The notes beneath the pieces are model-generated. The model did not search any database and was not told where the DNA came from. It saw nothing but the letters and a program-made list of their open reading frames with translations. Positions 25,893-34,201 of a DNA stretch of 61,648 bases are shown in pieces (the stretch's first letter is position 1; every line of letters begins with the position of its first letter). A program made the position numbers and the translations under genes. Location: assembly GCA_021848545.1 (NCBI GenBank), contig JAJZUL010000016.1, forward strand, positions 1-61,648, read 5' to 3'. The DNA is from Pseudomonadota bacterium (GTDB lineage: Bacteria; Pseudomonadota; Alphaproteobacteria; Rhodospirillales; Magnetospirillaceae).

Positions 25893-26715
25893 CTACGATT
25901 TCATGCGCAATGCTTTCGCGGCGGCGATGGTGGTCGCCATCGTCTCGGGCATAGTCGGCTATTTCCTGGTGCTGCGCGGCCAGACCTTCGCCGGCCATGC
26001 CCTGGCCCATGTCGGCTTCACCGGCGCGACCGGCGCCGTCCTGATCGGAATCGCGCCGTTGTGGGGCATGGTGGCGGCGACCATGGTCGCCGGAATCGGC
26101 ATGGGCATCATGGGCGAACGGTTGGCGCAACGGGACGTGGCCATCGGCCTGGTGCTGGCCCTGGCGCTGGGCCTGGGCCTGCTGTTTCTGCATTTCTATA
26201 CGGCGTTCGCGGCTCAGGCGGCAACGTTGCTGTTCGGCAATGTGCTGGCGGTCGATGTCGGCACCATCCGGGCGTTGCTCGGTCTGGGCGTGGTCAGCCT
26301 CGCCCTGCTGGCGGTGATTTCGCGGCCGCTGCTGTTCGCCAGCCTACAGCCGGAAGTGGCCGAGGCCAAAGGGGTGTCGCCGCGGCTCTATTCCGTACTG
26401 TTTCTGGCCATAGTCGCCCTGGCGACGGCCGAATGCGCGCAGATCGTCGGGGTGCTGCTGGTGTTCGCCCTGATGGTGGGGCCGGCGGCGGCGGCCCAAC
26501 GACTGACCGGCGCCGTGGCGACGGGCGTGCTGCTCTCGGCTCTGCTGGCGCTGGCCGAGGCGTGGCTGGGAATCACTCTGGCCTATTATACCGATTGGCC
26601 ATGCAGCTTCTGGATCACCGCCCTCAGCGCAATCGTCTATCTGCTGACCGTATTGCCCCGGCCAACCGCGGCAGGCATCAGCCGATCCGCGACATGTCGC
26701 GGCCGATCGACATGA
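25885..26715 (+). CDS. Metal ABC transporter permease (ZnuB type)
   Basis: 276 aa from the ATG at 25885, with eight to nine membrane segments and the ABC-3 family motifs SGIVGYFLVLRGQTFAGHALAH and MVGPAAAAQRL. Completes the zinc/manganese importer. Its last codons overlap the 3' end of the convergent M23 gene by 38 bp, which is unusual but consistent with both frames. Confidence 0.9.
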   Translation: MLDYDFMRNAFAAAMVVAIVSGIVGYFLVLRGQTFAGHALAHVGFTGATGAVLIGIAPLWGMVAATMVAGIGMGIMGERLAQRDVAIGLVLALALGLGLLFLHFYTAFAAQAATLLFGNVLAVDVGTIRALLGLGVVSLALLAVISRPLLFASLQPEVAEAKGVSPRLYSVLFLAIVALATAECAQIVGVLLVFALMVGPAAAAQRLTGAVATGVLLSALLALAEAWLGITLAYYTDWPCSFWITALSAIVYLLTVLPRPTAAGISRSATCRGRST

Positions 26716-27886
26716 ATTTCAGGGGATTGTGGGGGATTCCGTCAATCCGGACTTCATACAGCAGATGGGGGCCGGTACTGCGGCCGGAGGTTCCCAACAA
26801 TCCGATGACGGTGGCGGGAGTCACCCGCTCTCCGACATGGGACAGAATCCGAAACAGATGGGAATAACGGGTGGTGAAGCCATTGCCGTTATCGACGATC
26901 ACGATTCGGCCATACCCTTCCATCCATCCGGCATAGATCACCCGGCCGGGAGCGGTGGGGTAAACCCTGAGGCCCAGCGGCGCGGCCATGTCAATTCCGG
27001 GGTGAAAGGCTGGGCGATGGTTGAAGGGATCGAGGCGTTCGCCAAAGGGGCTGCTCAGGCGCCACCGCGCCCGGAGCGGGTCGCCAAGCGGCAAGGTCTT
27101 CACCGCCCCCACAAGACGGCGCCACTGCTCGATCCGTCCCAGAAGGCGGGCGAGCGCGGCGCTGTTGCGGGAAGCCGTTTGTACTTCCGCCGACGGAATG
27201 AACCGTCCGGCCGGTCTGGCCCTGGCCACCAGCCGTTTGGCGTTGATGCCCAGGCGATCGATGAGCCCCTCTTCCGCCGCGATATGCTGCTTGACGATGT
27301 GGGCGGTCTTGCGGGCCACCGCGGCGTAAGCCCTTTGCAGGCCGTCGATCGAATGCTGTAACCGGTGCAACCTGTCGCGGGTCGCGTCCAGTTCGTGGTC
27401 GCCGGGTCGGCCCCGCATTCCGTTCGCCATCGTGGCGATCTCCCCGGCGACGGCGGGAACGGGACGCGCATGCGGGGCGGGCGGTCTTCCGCGGGAGCCG
27501 GGCAGGGTCGCGGTGGACATCGCCAGGGCCGCCAAGCGCACATGAACCGTGCGCACTTCCCGGGTCATCGCGTCAACCGCCTTTCCGGTCCGGTTCAGCC
27601 GGCGGACGGCGGCGTGAAAGGCGGCGGTCTGCATGTCGAGTTTCTGTCTGTAACGTCCCAGAACCGGCGGCTGGCGAAATACGATCAGGGTCGATCCCGC
27701 CGCCCAGGTCAGCGTCAGCGCGAAAACCAGTAGAAGAACCGCCCGCAGGCGGCGGCTGACGACGAAATAATGCGCACGGCCATCCGCTCGGCGAATCAAA
27801 ACCTGCCAGTCCGGCAGAAAGGGGGCCATGGCCCGTCCGAAGGGACGCTTTTCGCCCCGGGTCCGCGCGTCCTGTCGTTCTTTCAT
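26678..27886 (-). CDS. M23-family (LytM) peptidase-like envelope protein, active site altered
   Basis: 402 aa from the ATG at 27886; ATG 27829 is an alternative. A basic N-terminus and one membrane anchor (about 45-65) are followed by a helical, probably coiled-coil region and a C-terminal LytM domain. HPGID (first zinc His and Asp) and the THYSH-like TRYSHL are present, but the usual HxH is GPHLLYEV, so the second zinc-ligand His is Leu. It may therefore be an inactive, amidase-activating LytM factor rather than an endopeptidase. Convergent with the metal importer. Confidence 0.82.
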   Translation of the reverse strand: MKERQDARTRGEKRPFGRAMAPFLPDWQVLIRRADGRAHYFVVSRRLRAVLLLVFALTLTWAAGSTLIVFRQPPVLGRYRQKLDMQTAAFHAAVRRLNRTGKAVDAMTREVRTVHVRLAALAMSTATLPGSRGRPPAPHARPVPAVAGEIATMANGMRGRPGDHELDATRDRLHRLQHSIDGLQRAYAAVARKTAHIVKQHIAAEEGLIDRLGINAKRLVARARPAGRFIPSAEVQTASRNSAALARLLGRIEQWRRLVGAVKTLPLGDPLRARWRLSSPFGERLDPFNHRPAFHPGIDMAAPLGLRVYPTAPGRVIYAGWMEGYGRIVIVDNGNGFTTRYSHLFRILSHVGERVTPATVIGLLGTSGRSTGPHLLYEVRIDGIPHNPLKFMSIGRDMSRIG

Positions 27887-28028
27887 CACAACCCTATGCA
27901 GGCCGGTTTTTTCAAAGGCGCACCGCCCCAAAACGATAAGTGCGGTTTGGCGTGAGCGGCCCGTCCCTTCTTTTCCGCCGGAACGATAGTCCGATTCCGA
28001 CCCCGCCGGAAGGCGGAATGGCGAGGAC

Positions 28029-28060
28029 GCAGGGGAATCGGGTGAACCCGCTTCCCCTGC
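28029..28060 (-). terminator. Near-perfect hairpin downstream of the GGDEF gene
   Basis: Outer arms GCAGGGGAA (28029-28037) and TTCCCCTGC (28052-28060) are perfect, and an inner CGGGT/ACCCG pair extends the stem. It lies between the end of the minus-strand GGDEF gene and the start of the M23 gene. No strong T run follows, so termination is only a guess. Confidence 0.45.
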
Positions 28061-28092
28061 ATTATGTATATTTCCCTCAATCGCCGGGCGGT

Positions 28093-28216
28093 CGCGTCCG
28101 CGCCCTTGGCTATCCTCGCTTGCGCTCCGAGGCCCCGATGGAGCCTCTCCGCACGCTGCGGCGGCCTCAACGGCCTAGTCGCTCCGCTCCAACGCGCCTT
28201 CACCCGATTACCCTGG
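28093..28216. repeat. 124-bp repeat, identical inverted copy at 61523-61646
   Basis: I compared this stretch base by base with the reverse complement of 61523-61646 and found no mismatch over 124 bp. Its first part (CGCGTCCGCGCCCTTGGC, with the preceding CGCCGGGCGG) is shared with the GC-rich repeats at 75-125 and 32571-32621. No transposase or terminal-repeat structure is visible. Confidence 0.9.
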
Positions 28217-28288
28217 CGAGGACGTTCGAACCACGCCGAAGGGGCGGGAACTCATGGCGTTGGAGTCCGGCGGCCATGGGCCGAGACC

Positions 28289-29542
28289 CTATTCCAGCAG
28301 GGCGTCGTCGTCGCCGGTGAAGAACCGATAGCCATTGCGGCTGGAATGCTTGATCCGGTACATGGCGGCGTCCGCCGCCTTGCTGACCTCGTCGATGGTC
28401 AGCCCGTCATCGGGAAATACCGCGACCCCGATCGACGCGCTGATGGTGCATTCGGTCTTGCCCACGGCGATCGGGGCGGTCAGCACGTCGACGATCTTGC
28501 GGGCCACCCGCGCCGCTTCGCCGGGCCGGGCGATTTCCTCGATCACCAGCACGAATTCGTCGCCGCCGACCCGGGCCACCGTATCCGACGACCGGACGCA
28601 GTCGGTCAGGCGAGCCGCGACCTCCTTCAGAACCATGTCCCCGGCCATATGGCCGAGCGTGTCGTTGATCGGCTTGAAGTGGTCCAGGTCCACATACAGC
28701 ACCGCCATGCGTCCGCCATGGCGCCGCGCCCGGGCCAAGGCGTGATTCATGCGGTCGTTCAGCAGGTTGCGGTTGGGCAGGCCGGTCAGGTGATCGTGGT
28801 GGGCCAGACGGCGAATGCGCTCTTCGTTTTCCTTGCGTTCGGAGATGTCGCGAAGAACGGCGGTGAACAGGCGCTGGCGACCCTGGCGCAATTCGCTGAC
28901 GGCGATTTCCATGGGAAAGACGCCGCCGTCCCGGCGCCGTCCCAGGCGTTCGACGGGGCGCGCCAACGATCCGCCACCCTGTCCCGCCAGGCATGACGAC
29001 AACGGGTCGTCCCCGCTTTCGCCGTCGCCACCGCCGAACAGGCTGTCGCAGGGGACCCCGATCATTTCGCCCGGGCCGAACCCGAACATGCGTTCGGCGG
29101 CCGGATTGGCCGATTCGACGCCGCCATGTTCCGACAGGGCGATGATCCCTTCGGCCACCGATCGCAGGATGCCGTGCAGGCGTTCCTCGCGTTCACGCAG
29201 GGCTTCGGCCGATTTCACGAATTTGGAAATATCGCGGACTTCGATCATGAAGCCCCCCCGATCCCGGTTCAGGGCGCGGACCCGCAATTCCGCATCGAAT
29301 ACGGACGCATCGGCCCGCTTCATTTTCAGGGGCAGAAACTCTTCCGCCGCCAGCAATTCCCACCCGCCCTCGGTCAGAAACCGGTAATCCTCGACCACGA
29401 ACGTCTCGAATGGAATTCCAATGACGTCTTCCCGGCTTTCCAGTTCAAACATCTGCTGACCCGACTTATTGATAAAGGTGATCAAACCTTCTTCAATCAG
29501 GCAGACCAGTGATGAAATGAGTTCAAGAAACTCGTGATCCAT
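28289..29542 (-). CDS. PAS-PAS-GGDEF diguanylate cyclase
   Basis: 417 aa, soluble. Two PAS-like domains (about 5-115 and 120-250) precede a GGDEF domain. The catalytic motif is intact (RVGGDEFVLV), and the inhibitory I-site RxxD is present as RSSD exactly five residues before it, so the protein should make c-di-GMP and be subject to product inhibition. The signal sensed by the PAS domains is unknown. Starts 163 bp from the end of the TPR lipoprotein gene. Confidence 0.9.
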   Translation of the reverse strand: MDHEFLELISSLVCLIEEGLITFINKSGQQMFELESREDVIGIPFETFVVEDYRFLTEGGWELLAAEEFLPLKMKRADASVFDAELRVRALNRDRGGFMIEVRDISKFVKSAEALREREERLHGILRSVAEGIIALSEHGGVESANPAAERMFGFGPGEMIGVPCDSLFGGGDGESGDDPLSSCLAGQGGGSLARPVERLGRRRDGGVFPMEIAVSELRQGRQRLFTAVLRDISERKENEERIRRLAHHDHLTGLPNRNLLNDRMNHALARARRHGGRMAVLYVDLDHFKPINDTLGHMAGDMVLKEVAARLTDCVRSSDTVARVGGDEFVLVIEEIARPGEAARVARKIVDVLTAPIAVGKTECTISASIGVAVFPDDGLTIDEVSKAADAAMYRIKHSSRNGYRFFTGDDDALLE

Positions 29543-29705
29543 AATTTGCCGGGTTTTTCAATGCGCTGAGGTCGATATCCGTTGTCTCGAAAGGCGATTC
29601 CGTTGTGGAAAAATCGGTGAAGTCGATTTTCAGTAACCGTAAATCCAGTTTCTCGTAAAGTTTCGCCGATTGCCATCCTTCTTTCACGGCCAAGGCCGCG
29701 CGCCG

Positions 29706-30518
29706 TCATCGGCCGTCTTGGGCGGCCTTGGCCGCCTTGGCGATTTTGCGGAACACCTCGATGTTGGCTCGCGCCTGGGCCGGCGGCAAATCGGCGCGGG
29801 CCAGCCGCGCCGCGGCCCCGGCGTCGCCGTCGAGAGCCATCAGAAGCGCCAGATTCTGCCGCACCTGGATGTTGGCCGAGGGCTGGTCGTCGGCGCGGTG
29901 CAAGGTGGCGATGGCCGCGTTCAGTTGCCCGGCCAGCGCCTGGGACAGAGCGAAATTGTTGAGGATTTGCGGGTTGTCGGGCGACAGGGCCAATGCCTGA
30001 TCGTAGGCGGCGGCGGCTTTGACCGGCTCGTGACGCATGTCGTAGCACACACCCAGCGCCGATGGCACGTCCCAGCGCTTGGGGGCCAACGCGTGCGCCT
30101 TTTTCAAGGTCTTGATCGCCAGTCCCAACCGGTCGGCGGTCAAGTAATCCTTGCCCAGTTCAGCCATGTAATCGGCATCGTCGCCATGGCGGACCAGTTC
30201 CACCTGCATGACGTTCGACGCCCGCCGCCCCTGTCCGGCCAGACGCAGATCGCGTGCCAGGGACAGGGCGATTCCCTTGTTGTCGGGGCTGCGCCGGTAC
30301 AGGGTGTCCCAATCCTGGGCGGCGGCGGCATATTCGTGGCGGGCTTCGGCGGAAATGGCGGCGGCCCGCAGCGCCGGGTCGACCGCCTTGGCGACTTGCG
30401 CCGGCGTCATGGTGGTGGCGCAGCCCGACGCGAACAGACAGAGGACGGATGCAAGGCCGAGTCCGGCGATCCGGCCGAATCCGGTCCACAACGCGGCGGC
30501 GTGGCGATGGACGGTCAT
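29706..30518 (-). CDS. TPR lipoprotein, TadD-like
   Basis: 270 aa from the ATG at 30518. The signal sequence ends in the lipobox LFASGC, so the mature protein starts at Cys about 32 and is lipid-anchored. At least four tetratricopeptide repeats follow (for example ADYMAELGKDYLTADRLGLA and PQILNNFALSQALAGQLNAA). Tad clusters carry such a lipoprotein (TadD), and the divergent neighbours are Tad-type, which supports the assignment. An upstream extension of the frame is rejected. Confidence 0.8.
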   Translation of the reverse strand: MTVHRHAAALWTGFGRIAGLGLASVLCLFASGCATTMTPAQVAKAVDPALRAAAISAEARHEYAAAAQDWDTLYRRSPDNKGIALSLARDLRLAGQGRRASNVMQVELVRHGDDADYMAELGKDYLTADRLGLAIKTLKKAHALAPKRWDVPSALGVCYDMRHEPVKAAAAYDQALALSPDNPQILNNFALSQALAGQLNAAIATLHRADDQPSANIQVRQNLALLMALDGDAGAAARLARADLPPAQARANIEVFRKIAKAAKAAQDGR

Positions 30519-30645
30519 CGAGCATTCTCCCGCAAATGCATAAAAAACAAGATAATTGCGAATAGATACTTCATCAAGCCTGAATAATACAGATGTTGCC
30601 TTTCTTGTTCTATGGGCGGTATCATGATTCGGCTTTTTTCTTTTT

Positions 30646-31140
30646 ATGGTGGGTGGTGGAATGCTGGGTGGTGGATCAAAAGGGGTGATTTTCCGCGACC
30701 GGCGGGGGAGTGGCCCGACACGTTTGTGGCGGCGCGCCGTGTGGGCGGCGGCGCTGTTGCTGGCGGTCGTGGCTTTGCCGGCGACGGCCGCCGCCGGGAC
30801 CATCCGTGTGGGGCAGGGCGACTCGGTGGTGCTGCATTTGCGCCTGCCGGCGCATCATGTGGTGGTCGGCGATCCCGCGGTGGCGAACGTGGTCATGGAA
30901 AACGCCAAGACCATGTCGATTTTCGGGCGCGAGCCGGGGGGCACCACGCTGACGGTGATGGATGGGGCCGGCCGCACTCTGATAGACGCCCAGTTGATGG
31001 TCCAGCCGGCCGCTTCCGACGGCGTGGCGGTGACGCTGGGGACGGGGCGGAATGTCGCGACCGGGGGGACCGTTCTTTCCTATGTCTGCGACGCCACGTC
31101 CTGCGTTGAGAAAAGCGGGAAGGGATTGGCGGGCAAATAG
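30646..31140 (+). CDS. Stand-alone pilus secretin N-terminal domain protein (CpaC/RcpA N-domain)
   Basis: 164 aa. A signal peptide or anchor (about 28-50, ending PATAAAG) is followed by one domain whose sequence TIRVGQGDSVVLHLRLPAHHVVVGDPAVANVV is cut here to its core: it is the pilus-assembly N-domain that precedes CpaC secretins. The secretin channel domain is absent; the protein stops about 70 residues later with a short Cys-containing tail (CDATSC). Divergent from the TadD-like gene and upstream of the TadG/TadE genes. ATG at 30661 is an alternative start. Confidence 0.72.
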   Translation: MVGGGMLGGGSKGVIFRDRRGSGPTRLWRRAVWAAALLLAVVALPATAAAGTIRVGQGDSVVLHLRLPAHHVVVGDPAVANVVMENAKTMSIFGREPGGTTLTVMDGAGRTLIDAQLMVQPAASDGVAVTLGTGRNVATGGTVLSYVCDATSCVEKSGKGLAGK

Positions 31141-31212
31141 GGCGGGGTTTTTGTCGGGTTCGGCCGGGGCGGGGGCGAAGTCTTGGCGCGACGGGCGTGA
31201 CGGAGGGACGGT

Positions 31213-32484
31213 TTGATCCGGGGCCGGCAACGTATACGAGGTTTCATCGGCCGCCTTGCCGGGGATCGCGGCGGGGCGGTGGCCATCATTTTCGCCCTGG
31301 CGCTGACCGCCCTGATCGGCGCGGTGGCGCTGGGCGTCGAAACCGGCCTGTGGTATTCCGCCAAACGGTCGTTGCAGACCGCCGCCGACGCCGCCGCCTT
31401 GTCGGGGGCCTACGAAATCCATGACGGACAGACCGATTACGCCTCGGCGGCGGCCATCGATGCCGGCAGGAACGGTTACAGCACCGCCAACGGCACCACC
31501 ATCACCGTCAACAACCCGCCAGCCTCCGGCTCTTACACCACCGATAACAACGCGGTCGAGGTGATCCTCAGCCAGCCGCAATCCCTGCTTCTGGCGCGGG
31601 TCATTTCCGGCGGCGCCTCGACCCTGACCGTCACCGCGCGGGCGGTGGCGACCCAGGCCACCACCGCCAGCGGCCCCTATTGCGTCCTGGGGCTGGACCA
31701 GTCCGCCGCCGATACCGTGGAATTGTCGCAGAACGCCACGGCGCCCAATTCCCAATGCGGCATCGCTTCGAACTCGACATCGCCCACCGGATTGCAATTG
31801 CTGAACAACGCCGCCATCGCCGGGCCGGTCGCGGTGGCGGGAAGCCAATACGCCCTGTCCAACAATGCGACGCTGGGCGGCAATGTCAGCGAGGGGTCGG
31901 TCACCGTCGATCCCTATGCGTCGGTCCAGCCCACGCCCCCCACCACCTGCGAGACCGGTCAGACCACCTCGGCGATGAATCAGGTCACGGTGAATTTGAC
32001 TCCGGGACGGTTCTGCAGCGGCCTCGATTTCATGAACGGGGCGACGGTCAACATGGCGCCGGGAACCTATTACATCGATAGCCAATTCACGTTCATGAAC
32101 AATGCCGTTCTTAATGCGACCGGGGGCGTGACCATCGTTTTCGACAGCGATTTCGCCATGAATGTCGGCAACAACGCCGTGCTCAACATCACCGCTCCGA
32201 CGTCCGGATCGTTGACGGGAATCGCCATGATGGGGCCGCGCAACGGTTCCACCAGCACCAATCAGGTGTTCAGCAACAACGCCGTGCTGAACGTCGATGG
32301 AGCCCTTTATTTTCCGAGCCAGACGGTCACGATAGAAAATAACGGTTCCACCAGCAGTTCGGCCTGTACCCAGGTGATCGGCGACATGGTTTCGCTCAGC
32401 AACAACGTCAACCTGCCCAGCAATTGCAGCGCGTCGGGCTACCCGCAGATCAATCAGGTCCTCAAGGTCCAACTGGTGGAATAG
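31213..32484 (+). CDS. TadG-like pseudopilin-type protein with Asn-rich repeats
   Basis: 423 aa from a TTG. The N-terminal region GGAVAIIFALALTALIGAVALGVE with the following YSAKRSLQTAADAAALSGA is the TadG-type anchor. From about residue 195 a motif of the form NNAxL recurs at least seven times at 16-30 residue spacing (LSNNATL, FMNNAVLN, VGNNAVLN, FSNNAVLN and others), which suggests a beta-solenoid surface domain. Followed by two TadE-type genes at 11 and 4 bp spacing. Part of a Tad/Flp export locus, but no flp, cpaB or cpaF is in the window. Confidence 0.78.
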   Translation: MIRGRQRIRGFIGRLAGDRGGAVAIIFALALTALIGAVALGVETGLWYSAKRSLQTAADAAALSGAYEIHDGQTDYASAAAIDAGRNGYSTANGTTITVNNPPASGSYTTDNNAVEVILSQPQSLLLARVISGGASTLTVTARAVATQATTASGPYCVLGLDQSAADTVELSQNATAPNSQCGIASNSTSPTGLQLLNNAAIAGPVAVAGSQYALSNNATLGGNVSEGSVTVDPYASVQPTPPTTCETGQTTSAMNQVTVNLTPGRFCSGLDFMNGATVNMAPGTYYIDSQFTFMNNAVLNATGGVTIVFDSDFAMNVGNNAVLNITAPTSGSLTGIAMMGPRNGSTSTNQVFSNNAVLNVDGALYFPSQTVTIENNGSTSSSACTQVIGDMVSLSNNVNLPSNCSASGYPQINQVLKVQLVE

Positions 32485-32495
32485 GGGGGATGGCG

Positions 32496-33089
32496 ATGAT
32501 CCGGGTCCGCTTTCGTCGTTCAGACCGCGATGCGGGCAATCCGCGTCACGGTCTAAACGTTGCGACTTCGCCCTCGCCGGGCGGGCGCGTCCGCGCCCTT
32601 GGCCGCTCGCTCAAAGCTCGCCCGGAGCGTCGCGCTTCGGATTTAAGGCGCGACGCTCTGATCGCCAACCGGCAGGGGGTTGCCGCGGTCGAGTTCGCTC
32701 TGGTGGCGCCCGTCCTGATCTTGTTGTTCGTCGGCTTGGCCGATTTCGGCTTGGCGACGGCCGAGAAGATGCGGCTGATCGATTCCGCCCGGGCCGGCGC
32801 CCAATATGCCGCCAGCAATCCCACCGATACGGCCGGAACCACCGCGGCGGTGAAAAACGCCACGTCGGGCCTGACCGGAACCGGTCTCAGCGTGGCGCTG
32901 ACCCAATCGTGCGGCTGCAATGACGGATCGACGGTCACCTGCGGCTCGGGTTGCGCCAGTGGCAGCGAATGGACCTATGTGACCGTGGCGGTCAGCGAAA
33001 ACTATCCCTTGCTGATCAATTTTCCGTGGCCCGGCGTCAGTAACGGCGTTCTGACGCTGACCGCCGACGCCACCTTGCGGACGGGGTGA
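32496..33089 (+). CDS. TadE-like protein with an in-frame dispersed repeat
   Basis: 197 aa from the ATG at 32496 (GGGGGG 8 nt upstream). The TadE anchor GVAAVEFALVAPVLILLFVG begins near residue 61; the C-terminal half contains a cysteine cluster (CGCNDG, CGSGC). Residues about 25-55 are encoded by the GC-rich dispersed repeat plus a hairpin (32626-32657), giving an unusually long N-terminus before the membrane segment. ATG at 32490 is an alternative start. The reading frame remains open through the repeat. Confidence 0.78.
   Translation: MIRVRFRRSDRDAGNPRHGLNVATSPSPGGRVRALGRSLKARPERRASDLRRDALIANRQGVAAVEFALVAPVLILLFVGLADFGLATAEKMRLIDSARAGAQYAASNPTDTAGTTAAVKNATSGLTGTGLSVALTQSCGCNDGSTVTCGSGCASGSEWTYVTVAVSENYPLLINFPWPGVSNGVLTLTADATLRTG
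32571..32621. repeat. GC-rich dispersed repeat, copy inside tadE-like gene
   Basis: 48 of 51 bases match 75-125. It is followed directly by the perfect 10-bp-arm hairpin 32626-32635/32648-32657. Both fall inside the open frame of the TadE-like gene without breaking it. Confidence 0.75.
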
Positions 33090-33093
33090 GACA

Positions 33094-33636
33094 ATGGACT
33101 GGATGATCGATCGTTTTCGTCATATCCGCCGGCGCCCGACCGACCGCGGCTCGGTGGCGGTGGAATTCGCATTGCTTTCGCCGGTGCTGCTGGTGCTGGT
33201 GCTGGGCGTTTTCGACCTGTCCCGCGCGTTCTGGATACGGTCGGCCCTGCAATATGCGGTTCAGGATGCGGCCCGTTACGGCATGGTCCACAGCGCCGCG
33301 ACGTCATCGTCGGTCACCGCCGACGCCCAGAGTTCGTTGATCGGGGTCAGCCCCACCGACCCCAATCTGTCGATCTCGTCCACCGTGACCTCGTCCCAGG
33401 TCACGGTGGATGCGAGCTATGACTTCCAGTTCGTAGCCCCGAAATTGCTGACCATGATCGGCGGCAATACGCTGGGTCCGCTTACCCTGGTCGCCAAGGC
33501 GCAAATGCCCAGGACCGGTTCCGGGGCGTCGGGTTCCGGCTCGGGGTCAGGCTCCGGCTCCGGCTCCGGCTCCGGGTCGGGCAATGGTTCCGGCTCCGGC
33601 GGGTGCCAGCCGGGGAATTCCGGGCATGATCATTGA
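33094..33636 (+). CDS. TadE-like protein with Gly-Ser tail
   Basis: 180 aa. The anchor segment SVAVEFALLSPVLLVLVLGVFDLSRAFWIRSALQ is shortened here to its key part VEFALLSPVLLVLVLGVFD, near residues 22-40, with the downstream YAVQDAARYGM typical of TadE. Residues about 143-170 are a Gly-Ser repeat encoded by tandem GGCTCC units, then a Cys and HDH end. Starts 4 bp after the previous TadE-like gene. The low-complexity tail is likely a flexible linker or a site of slippage. Confidence 0.8.
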   Translation: MDWMIDRFRHIRRRPTDRGSVAVEFALLSPVLLVLVLGVFDLSRAFWIRSALQYAVQDAARYGMVHSAATSSSVTADAQSSLIGVSPTDPNLSISSTVTSSQVTVDASYDFQFVAPKLLTMIGGNTLGPLTLVAKAQMPRTGSGASGSGSGSGSGSGSGSGSGNGSGSGGCQPGNSGHDH

Positions 33637-33661
33637 GGGGGCGGCCGCGCCGCATCCGGCC

Positions 33662-34123
33662 TTATTGCGGCCGGTTCGGATGTCCGTAATGGATGAAGTC
33701 GGTCCAGGTGCGCTCCAGACTCTGCATCACGGACAGCGCCCCTTCCAGGGCCGCGCCGGCATCGTCGCCGACGGCCAGGGCCAGATTGTCCTGCAGCTTG
33801 CGAACCGCGGCGCAGAGATTTTGCCCTTTTTCGGTCAGGCGCAGCCGCACCGAACGGCGATCATGGGGTGAGCGTTCCTGCGTCAGATACCCGGCTTCGG
33901 TCAGGGACTTGATGTTATAGGAGACGTTCGACCCCTGGTAATATCCGCGATCCTTTAGGTCGCGGATGACAACTTCGTTATCGCCGATGTTGTAAAGGAG
34001 AAGAGTCTGGACGGCATTGACGTCCTCGATGTTTAGATTCCGAAGCTCGGTTCTCAACACATCGAGGAAGTGCCGGTGAAGGCGTTCGATCAGACGAACG
34101 ATATCGAAGTATGCTTTGCTCAC
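33662..34123 (-). CDS. MarR-family regulator, LdtR-like
   Basis: 153 aa winged-helix protein. The start YFDIVRLIERLHRHFLDVL, the block GYYQGSNVSYNIKSLTEAGY (recognition helix) and DRRSVRLRLTEKGQNL match LdtR of Rhizobiales, which controls L,D-transpeptidase genes and responds to small molecules. No L,D-transpeptidase gene is nearby, so the target is unknown. Convergent with the TadE genes. Confidence 0.83.
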   Translation of the reverse strand: MSKAYFDIVRLIERLHRHFLDVLRTELRNLNIEDVNAVQTLLLYNIGDNEVVIRDLKDRGYYQGSNVSYNIKSLTEAGYLTQERSPHDRRSVRLRLTEKGQNLCAAVRKLQDNLALAVGDDAGAALEGALSVMQSLERTWTDFIHYGHPNRPQ

Positions 34124-34201
34124 GATGCGGGATTATAGGGGGCATCCCATCACCACACAACCACGTTTTCTTTCGCGGTCGGTGCGCAATTCCCCGGGTT
34201 G

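Larger units (their letters stand above)
27887..28288. other. Spacer with cruciform and 124-bp repeat
   Basis: 402 bp without a convincing gene. It holds the hairpin 28029-28060 and the 124-bp repeat 28093-28216. Open frames crossing it translate the repeat and are not credible. Confidence 0.6.

Noticed and set aside
28093-28216. Treating the 124-bp repeat as an insertion sequence
   Set aside because: Too short, no transposase frame, no terminal inverted repeats or target duplications visible.
27940-28320. Small plus-strand frame across the 124-bp repeat
   Set aside because: It only translates repeat DNA (SPGGRVRALG-type peptide) and has no start context or conservation signal.
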